Origin: Tethya wilhelma
Lineage: Eukaryota > Porifera > Demospongiae > Tethyida > Tethyidae
Direction: 5' to 3'
Length of the DNA: 64,000 nucleotides
Assembly: GCA_964030475.1 (NCBI GenBank)
Contig: CAXIPT010000001.1
Location: 14,822,769 to 14,886,768 of the forward strand
A model generated the notes under the pieces. It ran no database searches. It was not told the DNA's origin and saw only the letters and a program-made list of their open reading frames with translations. Position numbers and translations under genes: made by a program. Below are positions 55,737 to 64,000 of the stretch, piece after piece; positions within the stretch are counted from its first letter, which is position 1; every line of letters starts with the position of its first letter.

Positions 55737-57628
55737 TTACGGCTGCCTTCTAGCAATGCACACCTCCACACACTGAGCAATGAGAGGATCGTCCAGAGGC
55801 TCTCCCTGAGCAGTTGCCCCACACTCTGGATCATCATATGAGATGATGGCCACAGGGCACTTTGGCTCCACCCTCAGGGAATACCACAGGATGTGCAGGC
55901 TGGGTGCAGTGTTGACCCAGTCCTGAATGAACCCCACCAGCTGTGTGGCATTGTGGGAGTTGGTTCCAATGATGGTACTCCTGTAGGTCGTCTGGTTGGA
56001 GGAGGCAACACAGACAAATAATCCATCGATAAAATTCTTCAACGATAGCTTGCATTGACATCTTTCTTCAATCACTTGAATGATTTTTGTACGAATGTTT
56101 GACTGGATTTCTTCTGATTTGTCCATCTGCATAGAAGAATATTTCATGTGCATCAAAGTAAGTTAATATGGGTATTATATTAAACTTACACTCCATGTGA
56201 TGCAATTGTCAGTATGCTGTAGCTTGAGTTGAAATACTTGCTCAGAATCTGTTGTTGTATATGGTGATTTAAAAATTGGAGGTTCACTATGCTGGACAAT
56301 TATGTCAATCATAACCATGCATACACTATACTTACATACATGTTGTAGTCAAAGTAGCAGTAACAGGCTCTCCAGGTCCAATGCTAGTGAATGCTCTCAC
56401 AGTGATGGCCATATTTGCTCCAGGTATAAAAGAAGAGATTGTGAACTGCAATGTATCAGTCATGTCAACAACAGTGATGTCATTTATAGTGTATGAGACT
56501 TTCCATGTGCAATTTCATTAGCGTGACATAAGGGCATTTGCATGGTCACGTGAAATAAAAATACTTGATATGAAGACTTCCTACTTTTTTCATGTAGTGT
56601 ACTCCAGTGTGAAGTCACCATGAGTATATATGAGCTATCTTCTACAAACTGTCAAAATTTCAGTCATACACAGCTTGTGGATGTGGATCAATCAGAGTGT
56701 GGCGGATGGTGATTGTATAGTTTATAGGGTCTCACACGACGAGAATAACAGTATGATTGGTTTGGCTGGCTTCAGTGATGGGAAACAATAATTATTAATT
56801 TGAAATTACAAGATGCTGTAATATGAATTAATCTGCGACTGCACATGGAAAGTTGCCTACGGTTACCAGACATTCTTATTTCTCCCATACAGAGTGCCTG
56901 GCCATCGCTGGGGACTCATCATGAGTTTGAGTCAATGACACTGACCTAGCTGTTGATAGATACAGGGGGTGCCCTTTCAAGTTACACAACTGATTCTCAC
57001 AGAATCTTGCATAGAGCATAACCTGTATCTATGCATGGATAGATTTATCATTGTTGGAAGGTCTCTGAACCACACAAAGGGTTATTACTGTAACACTCCA
57101 AAAGTTTGTGTGCTGGTGATAATCTTGTTGAAGTATGTAAGAGCTATATTTATCGGTTGTGATTTATTAAAATATCAGAGTCAGACAGCGGAACTTGTGA
57201 CTAGAGATCGAAACCTATACTAAATGTGCAATGACATACTAGTCTCTTTTATGCCAGCCTAGGCTAGATAGCTGGTAAACATAAATGGACCAAACATAAT
57301 TATGATGAATGCAGACATGTGGCCAACACTCTCACAGAAAAGACATACATTCAGCTGCTCTGTCCAATTATACAAAAGCCAACTAGCTAGCTAAGTCAGC
57401 ATCACTGAGCACATGTGCCATAGTCAGATTTTTTAGCCTCTAGATTTTTCTTTTTATTTATCAAGTTTTCTGCCATTTGTATGTTTTGCTTGTCAGGGAA
57501 CTGAGCATGTATTATCTATGATCAATTCAAGGGCAAACTTAATGATTAATTATTTTTTTACCTGGAACTTGAGCGAATAGCAATCTGTACAGTGGAAGAA
57601 GGATTAAAATAACGCGAACAGAACCCAT
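55737..57628 (-). CDS. Inverted receptor remnant related to gene 5
   Basis: On the minus strand: a signal-peptide exon 57628-57562 (VRVILILLPLYRLLFAQVP, phase 1 end), a truncated FN3d exon 56498-56340, linker exon 56248-56190 and last exon 56126-55737. The last two are close copies of gene 5 exons 43687-43745 and 43814-44203, including CQCKLSLKNFID and CVEVCIARRQP. FN3d stops abruptly at 56498 (VSYTIND part) and joins unrelated DNA. The expected Ig and other FN3 exons between 56500 and 57560 are not found. It is either an internally deleted pseudogene or two ends of a gene whose middle is missing. The signal-peptide exon ends in AQVP just like those of genes 3, 4 and 6. Confidence 0.55.
56499..57561. 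other. Region between remnant exons, nothing recognised
   Basis: AT-rich sequence on both strands without domain exons of the receptor family. Small open frames here show no recognisable features. Confidence 0.4.
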
Positions 57629-58041
57629 AATTTCTAATCTCGTGTAAAATTATCATAGTACCACAAGAACAGTCAAAAAAAAAACGCGGTGCCATGAATT
57701 ATTGAATAATTGCTGATGAAAGTAAGCTTACCGAAAATTTTAATTGACCGACAAACACAAAAGAAAATTCAAAATTGTTAGCTGGGAAAGAGAAAAAGGA
57801 AGATAGCAGCCATCAGCGATCAGGTAATAAGTCGTATATAGATCTGAGAGCCTACTTTTTAACTAACCTGAGCATTAAAATATGAATTAGACTCTTCTAC
57901 TAATCAGAAAATTCAATTATAATGTCTTGTATGTAGGTGGTGTATATTCTATTGAATCAGTATGCCACGTATAGTGGACTACTTTATTGTGTGTGGACTT
58001 CACAGTGAAGGATTTGAGACCTCTCAGGCTACTTCTGGTAT

Positions 58042-58059
58042 ACACACACACACACACAA

Positions 58060-58126
<67 letters not shown>

Positions 58127-58127
58127 N
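58042..58127. repeat. (CA)n tract ending at a single N
   Basis: CA repeat interrupted only near its start, ending at an undetermined base (58127) directly followed by the middle of an Ig2 exon. It probably marks a contig join inside a repeat. Confidence 0.9.
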
Positions 58128-59347
58128 GTTAACAATAGACGTAGCCCAGTTCCTCGAAGCCTACAATTCATTATTCCATGTAAGTAGAGTTATTGTGTGA
58201 ATATTTCATCCAATTTTTCTCTATATGCTATTATGACTCTGGGCATACACAATTTTCATAACACAAGTTTTTGTTCTATAGATTTTTTATATTTGTATAG
58301 ACCGTGTCATGCTGGATATTTAATATCATGATCAGCTGTTTATGAGCTTGTCATAGCATGTAAATTTCTCATTGGAAAGAAAACATTTTGGCCCGTGTAC
58401 CTTTTGTACGTGCCATTTATTAGAGCTGACATGATTAAAGGTTGATATATTTTTGCCAACATCTGACAGCTGCTTATAAGCTAGTTTGTAAATTTCTCAT
58501 TCAATCTGGAAAGAATTAAGATGTCGATTAATGCCACTGGCTTGGGTAACAAGTGTAAGGTCAAAGAAGAGAGCCTGAGTACGAGGCTAGTACTATAGTA
58601 CATAACCAATTTGCATATTTACTTCATTACAGTACTAATTATGACTTTGGATTAAGCGGATACGGATGTTGACATAAATATTGTTACCTTCCACAGTTCC
58701 TGGCCCACCTACTGATGTCCAAGCATCACAAGTTGGAGAGGGACAAGTCCAAGTCACTTGGACTGGAATAACTAGTGCTACTGGTGGATATGGTCTTTGT
58801 GTGCCTGGCCAGACACCTACTATCCTTTCTTCCTCAGCAACTAGTCATATAATATCTATTCTTGCCATTGGTACAATTGAAATCTCTACTGTATCTCTTT
58901 CAACAATGAATGGACAAGTTTTGTATAGTACTGCAACAACTACTAGTGTTGAAGTGTTAGGTAAGGTTGTGTTTCCACACATTTCCGTTGCATTACTTAC
59001 TGTTATCCTTTTCTTTCTCTAAACTATTCTAGCTCTTCCAACTCCTATGATCTCGAGTTTCTCTTCAGTTCTCTCCTCAACATCTCTAAGAGTTGAGTGG
59101 TCACTGTCTTCTGGTAGTGGGAATAAGCCTGCTGATGAATTTATCATAATCTACACAAGTACAAGTTGTCCACCTCAAGATAGAAGTTCTGTGACAGTTG
59201 ATGGCTCACTACGTACAAGAGATATTGATGGACTTGAAGAGTTCAGCACATACACTGTCACAGTGACAGCTGTGTATAGGTTTGGAGGCTCTAATCCATC
59301 AGTTATGAAAGACAGTAATGGAATGACAATGCAAACTTTATCTGCTG
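58128..59347 (+). CDS. Receptor fragment 8: Ig2 end, FN3a, FN3b
   Basis: Exons: 3' end of a type A Ig2 58128-58179 (NNRRSPVPRSLQF), FN3a 58697-58960, FN3b 59033-59347. Borders keep phase 1. The intron 58180-58696 contains GTAAATTTCTCATTGGAAAG, also found in the matching intron of gene 6 (47036), so this is a partial copy most related to gene 6. It begins at a single N and is followed 33 bp later by a foldback-family arm; FN3c onward is missing. A fragment, not a working gene as assembled. Confidence 0.65.
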
Positions 59348-59380
59348 GTATGTTTTTATGACTGTACTCATATATTACAA

Positions 59381-59485
59381 GTAGTAAAAATTTCAAAAAA
59401 ATAAGTAGTGTAGGAATGGGCAGTGCGGTAAAAAGTATTGGAACAAGGCATGTCTCAATTTCGGCACATGACTACTTCATTTTTA
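59381..59485 (+). repeat. Foldback family M3, single arm
   Basis: Matches the 2590-2693 arm (GTGTAGGAATGGGCAGTGCG, ACATGACTACTTCATTTTT) and stops at the N at 59486, where the second arm would be expected later. Confidence 0.65.
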
Positions 59486-59486
59486 N

Positions 59487-60258
59487 AGTTTTTTTTTAAT
59501 TTTTTTTTCTTGATGTGGAGTTTATGCTTTGTCTGCACTCAGACACCTGAGAAGGTTGGACACTTTTGTTGAGCTCACCTTTGCAGCAGAGATTCCATGC
59601 GACAGGAAACTCATGACATGCTTGTTGGAGGCCCCCTGGGCCATCTCTCCTTACCTCTTAAGTCAAACTAGACTGACTAAACTATACCCTGAGTTACAAG
59701 TTTGTACCACTGCAAACTAGCTAGCTATCCACTCAATTAGGGTCTTGGCTGACCTGACTTCCAAATGCAACACTTCCAAGATTCAAAACACTTTTGTAAC
59801 ACAAGTTCACCCAGGCATTACTATAATAACACACTAAGAATCACAAAAATACAGTTTCATTATTTCAGAGTTCAAATTCACTACAGATCGATCTATCCTG
59901 ATGCCTAGTCATTCAAGTGTCTGGTACATACCTGCCACAATACAGTTCAGGTGTACTATAATAACTACTAATTACATGGGCATTTATTTAATATCTATAC
60001 CAGGCATTTATTTTGATGCTGTGCTGGGCATGGATGTTATATACCCTGCAGCTCTCAAATAAATGCCTGGTCTCAAAATTAACAATCTCACCAAATATAT
60101 AAGTGGGGGAGGGGCGGGGGGTGATTAAAATATGAAAATAGAAAAAATTGTAAGTAGAATCTCTGGAACCCATGGTGGTCCCACAACAAAACATAAGGAA
60201 CATTTAAAGGCAATGATATTTTATTCTATTGTGATTGATAGTGTTTATACAATTATTG
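59487..60258. other. Non-coding, contains a short hairpin
   Basis: Perfect 15-bp inverted arms ACCAGGCATTTATTT (59999-60013) and AAATAAATGCCTGGT (60057-60071). Otherwise no gene recognised. Confidence 0.45.
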
Positions 60259-60516
60259 TTAGCACCATGCACCACAGGTATCTTCAAGTGCGGCAGCAAA
60301 GGTCCAGATGTGCTCTTGAGGCTGGCCATGTGTGAGGATGATGCCATCATCATCTATTGTTAGAGATTGTTCTGAGAGTAAGCAGTATAAGCATTCAATA
60401 ATTCTTTCACATACTTGTGAGCCATAGGTCGGATAAATCATGGATACACCCCCAGAAAATTGTTCAGCCCTACCACAAAGCCTCAGTGGAGGTTCAGTCC
60501 TGTTGACCAGCACCAA
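60259..60516 (-). pseudogene. Fragment of an uncharacterised animal domain
   Basis: The minus-strand frame reads GVSMIYPTYGSQVCERIIEC, then DDDGIILTHGQPQEHIWTFA. The DG[IV][SI]LTHG..R.HIWTFA pattern recalls a domain seen in many cnidarian and sponge hypothetical proteins. I recognise it from memory only. Too short and without neighbouring exons, so probably a relic. Confidence 0.35.
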
Positions 60517-60751
60517 CTCACTTGGACAGGATCAGTCATGTCCAGATTAGCTACCCTCGAGCTCGTCCATATCCTTAGAATATTTTAATTTTTGCCTATT
60601 CTTCAAATTTACTATTCTCAAGACTTTAACCTATTCGTTCAAATGGATGTTGCCTGTTCTTCAACAATTCTTAATTATTCATGAGCTTCTCCGTACAACA
60701 AATTGCATGACACAAAACTTTCATTTGAATTGTTTTATTTTTTATTATATA

Positions 60752-61115
60752 TAGTGTAAATTTCGGAAAAATATAAGCGGGGTGGGAATGGGCAGTGCTG
60801 TAAAAAGTATTGGAACAAGGCCTGTCTCACTAATTTCGGCACATGACTACTTCATTTTCATCAATTAGTGTCATAAAATTAATGGTTCAAGAATGGAATA
60901 GCTTATCAGTGACACTATCACACACCATGACATTAATTTTTCAAATTCCTGCCAATCTTATCACTCAGTGAACAGTGGAATAAAGTAGAGCAGGCAGGCC
61001 TAGACTTGAACACACAAAAAATGTAGTCATGTGCCAAAATCAGTGAGACAGGTCTTGTTTCAATACTTTTTACAGAACTGCCCATGTACTGCCCATGAAC
61101 CCTTATTAATTTTAC
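60752..61115. repeat. Foldback element, family M3, diverged copy
   Basis: Left arm 60752-60865 and right arm 61018-61115 are inverted copies (GGAATGGGCAGTGCTGTAAA against its complement). The spacer is about 150 bp. It lies just beyond the last methionine synthase exon found on the minus strand. Confidence 0.65.
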
Positions 61116-61197
61116 AACAAAGATGGCTATACAGTGTGAATTCATTGAAAAATTGCTACGCTATAAACTACTATTGTAAATAAACACAATTTCCCAC

Positions 61198-61786
61198 CTG
61201 TTCTTTCGTGATCTTTCCAACAGCAAAGTACTCAGAGGAAGGATGGGCAAAGTAGAGCCCAGACACTGAAGCAGGAGGGTCCATGGCCAGAGATTCTGTC
61301 AAAGTTATGTCGGCGTCTTTGTCTGCCTTCATGATGTTCCACATGGTGAGCTTCTCCGTGTGATCAGGCTGGCTAGGATAGCCTGGGGCAGGTCGGATAC
61401 CCTGGATACAGTGAGCATGTGAACAATGAGACAATCCAATGACATCTTGTCATTGTAAACACTAGATTTGAGAGGGGGGAGGTTGCATGCTTTGACTAGA
61501 TGGTAGTTTCAAGCACCAAAGAGAATGTTCCTTCACCTGATACTTTATCTTGTGGAGGTCACCTGCTGTGAGAGCCTCTTCACTGGAGTAGCCCCACACT
61601 GTCTTCCTCACCTGCTCATGGAGCTCCTCAGCAAACGCCTACAGATTGAGGGGTACAAGTTTATACACACACACAAAATATCTTACGTGCACATTATATT
61701 TGTGCAAGTTGAACCATACCTCTGCTAGTCTGTCAGCCAGTGCCTTCACCATGATCACACTATAGTCATCATTGTCAGCAGCAAAC
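61198..61786 (-). CDS. MTR: Methionine synthase, 3' exons (broken gene)
   Basis: Minus-strand exons 61786-61720, 61638-61537 and 61401-61198, joined in frame. They encode the C-terminal activation domain that binds S-adenosylmethionine: [28 protein letters not shown], then [19 protein letters not shown] and [18 protein letters not shown], ending [18 protein letters not shown] is the AdoMet-binding signature of this domain. The expected final exon (about 30 residues with the EVEKWL-type end) is not found downstream, where a foldback element lies, and nothing upstream of DDYSV is present. Orientation is opposite to the 5' exons at 54198-55161. Confidence 0.85.
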
Positions 61787-61867
61787 CTAACAAAGAATCA
61801 TGGAACATTTCTTATACTCTAATTCATGCACACCTGAAGATACAGTCATGCTTACTTCTCACACAGN

Positions 61868-61929
61868 TTGTACAAGTTTTCCCATTCTCATGTTATTGAG
61901 CTTCACCATTGTTCTCATCTCATAGTCTG
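61868..61929 (-). other. Possible short coding exon, minus strand
   Basis: After an ACACAG acceptor the minus strand reads YEMRTMVKLNNMRMGKLVQ without a stop and ends at the N at 61867. No family recognised; it could be chance. Confidence 0.2.
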
Positions 61930-62200
61930 TGTATCATCATTAATCTCAGTACAGTCACACAATCATACACTCAGTTTCATTTACGGCATTTGATCACTTT
62001 TGGGTTAATTTTGTTTTCAGGACAAGTAAGAAAAAAAAGTTAGAAAACTTGCATTGCACTGGGTGGGGCTAGCTTAGTTTAGTTCCAGCAAGAGGTGTGG
62101 CACAAACGCACGTGCAGGTGTGCACATCACGACCTTTACCATGCAATACTACTGAGAGCTACCTGCTGAACTAGAAGTGGAAGACAAATTCCAGCCAGCC

Positions 62201-63979
62201 ATGCTTGCCAGAGGTATATTAGCAGCTGTACAGTGGCAGTAAGCCCTTTATTGTTATTATGTTGCATACAATACTACTAAATACACTGTGCTGAGCCTTT
62301 GTCAGATGAGAAATTATAAAATTTTTGCTCCTCCAATAATTTTTTGTGCCATGCTTTGTTTGTCTGGTTTGCAAGCAAATGAATGATGGTACAATGATCT
62401 CAACCTGTCTTCTATATTATGCGATTGAAATTTTTCTAAGTTACTTGTGGTTTACATTGTATAGGAATTCTTCGTCGGTTTTATGCCAGGAACCCACTTG
62501 AGTCACGTAAGAAAAATTTTGTACTATTAAACTATCCATTTCAGTATAGTCAGTCGCTTTTTAGTGTACAAACTTTACTCTCTGCATTTAACTGTATCTA
62601 TGGTTGCCTAATTGATATTCTTTGACGTTTGGAACTCGACCCCCCCCCCCCTTTTTCCCAATGTGCAATGATAAGGATAGCCAATCTATGTACCTGATAG
62701 CCAGTGATATTCCCCATTCTGTTGTCATAGGTACCATGGAGGAGCTGAAGGGGTCTGTGAGTGGTAGCAGCCGGAAAGGCAGAGGAGGAAGAGGGAGGAA
62801 GAAAGGAGGAAAGAGAGACCTCAGGGATGCTCCTGTTGTCTTTGGTGAAGGTGAGCTGGTAGACTATGGCATGGAGACAACTAGCACTCCATCTCACTCA
62901 GAGATTTCTGACCACACAGGGAAGGATGGAATAAGATGGAGTGGTTTGAGCAGCCCCATGTCAAACAAGAGACTGCAGTATGGTTTAGATTGGCTCAAAG
63001 GCTTGCAACTGGGCATTAATAAGGATGAGGTACGTATATTGCTACAATATGAATTAATGTAGCTTGCTCTGAGCCACAAGTCTATTAGCATTCCAATCAT
63101 GTGACTCTAATACCATTACATGCACCTTCATGTTGAAGATGCACTCATGTCATTCTTTCACTGAGGTATTAATGACCAGTGCTGGTGACTTTTACATTTC
63201 CATAGTCACTAGCAGAACAGCCTGGTTCCTCAAAGGTGTTGAACACACTGCTGCCTGCTGAGCTAGAAGGACCCAAGAAGATGGAGAGAAGGCTCTCTGA
63301 GATGTACTGGGGACGCAAAGGATGGACGGGGACCAAGTTCCCCGGTCGCAGTGTGGGCTGTCCTGAATTACCCGATGGAAGTATGTAATAGAGTCTCAGA
63401 GATGTTGTAGCATAGTAGTATCATAGCCTAGGTGTTTCTCACTTCACTTGTCCAAATGAAAATGAGAATTTGAAGGCGTGGTTTACAAGCCCTGTATTAT
63501 CGTTTCTCTCTCTGCAGCTCCAGTGACCAGCTTCTCTTCGGTGGTGATTGAGGTATGATGGATCGATGTGAATATGTATTTCCAAGGGCAATGATCTGTA
63601 TTCATTGTTGATCCGTTATTTCACTTGCAGCTGAAGAGAGTAGCAAACCAAACCAAGGCTGGGAAGAAGAGGACTGTTAGTGCTCTAGTGGTGGTTGGAA
63701 ATGGAAAGGGAGCTGCAGGTATGATGTGACTTATTAAAGATTATAAAAAAAAATACCATGCCTTACTCTTGTTGTTATCCTTTGTACATGTGCTATGATG
63801 GTGCCAAGGATTTGCTGTTGGTAAGGCTGAGGAAACAAAGGCTGCAATCAGAAAGGTGTCAGAGTTTAGGGTATCTTCAAGCATTGCTGTTTTAGTTTTA
63901 ATCTAACGTATTTTGACTCAGGCTAAAAACAAAGCAATCAACTACCTCTACTTCATTCCCCGATGTGAAGACACAACCA
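62201..63979 (+). CDS. MRPS5: Mitochondrial ribosomal protein S5, 3' end outside window
   Basis: Exons 62201-62213, 62465-62506, 62731-63029, 63206-63380, 63518-63552, 63631-63718, 63809-63855 and 63922-63979, continuing past the window. The first two give MLARGILRRFYARN, a basic, serine/arginine-type mitochondrial leader. Exon 3 has the lysine/arginine-rich RKGRGGRGRKKGGKRDLRD stretch typical of the N-terminal extension of animal MRPS5. Exons 6-8 carry the S5 double-stranded RNA-binding core: TVSALVVVGNGKGAAGFAVG and IRKAKNKAINYLYFIP. It is a structural protein of the mitoribosome small subunit. The 13-nt first exon is inferred from the only frame-compatible donor (GAG/GTATAT). Confidence 0.85.
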
Positions 63980-64000
63980 GTAAGATATTGTGACAGCTGC

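Noticed and set aside
53656..58187. His-Thr or Cys-Val repeat proteins at CA microsatellites
   Set aside because: Pure dinucleotide translations with no other support.
59529..59720. 63-residue plus-strand frame
   Set aside because: No family recognised and no neighbouring exons; splice support absent.
62598..62897. 99-residue minus-strand frame
   Set aside because: Lies opposite the well-supported MRPS5 exon 3.
1..64000. CRISPR array, operon or prokaryotic features
   Set aside because: Spliced exons, mitochondrial ribosomal protein and FN3/Ig receptors show an animal nuclear genome; no regular short repeats with unique spacers are seen.

Overview
The window looks like nuclear DNA of an early-branching animal. 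Genes are split into many small exons by short introns (about 60-200 bp) with GT-AG borders, intergenic DNA is AT-rich and full of small inverted-repeat elements, and the dominant content is a tandem family of Ig-like/fibronectin type III (FN3) cell-surface receptors. A demosponge of the Amphimedon type is my best guess. That is inference from protein style; nothing in the window proves the species.

Layout. 0.6-53.9 kb (+ strand) is a receptor cluster. Gene 1 (597-7012, 5' end outside), gene 2 (8756-26473, a giant of six repeated six-domain modules), an exactly repeated copy of gene 2's 3' end (26659-28543), gene 3 (30022-33494), gene 4 (34607-36480), gene 5 (38496-44203, a chimera with a CUB-like front end and no membrane anchor), gene 6 (46060-51636) and a 3' half-gene 7 (52066-53858). 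The repeating order is signal peptide, [Ig1, Ig2, FN3a, FN3b, FN3c, FN3d]n, FN3e, transmembrane segment and a short tail with several tyrosine motifs. Almost every domain is one exon bounded by phase-1 introns, so modules can be added or lost without frame change. Genes 3, 4, 5 and 6 each have a relic of one methionine synthase exon 0.7-1.3 kb upstream, a passenger that marks the duplication unit.

54-62 kb is a mosaic: the 5' exons of methionine synthase (+), a truncated inverted copy of gene 5's 3' end with a separate signal-peptide exon (-), another receptor fragment (+), and the 3' exons of methionine synthase (-). Single N characters at 51723, 55597, 58127, 59486 and 61867 sit at or near these changes, so part of the mosaic may be contig order or orientation error. 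From 62.2 kb to the end is MRPS5, a mitochondrial ribosomal protein (+, continues beyond the window).

The receptors probably work as adhesion or recognition molecules: long modular ectodomains with one near-invariant FN3 type and one variable type, a single membrane pass, and tails carrying YxN and YxxI/V/L-type sites that could recruit SH2 proteins if phosphorylated. Whether they act in self/non-self recognition, immunity or simple adhesion cannot be decided from sequence alone.
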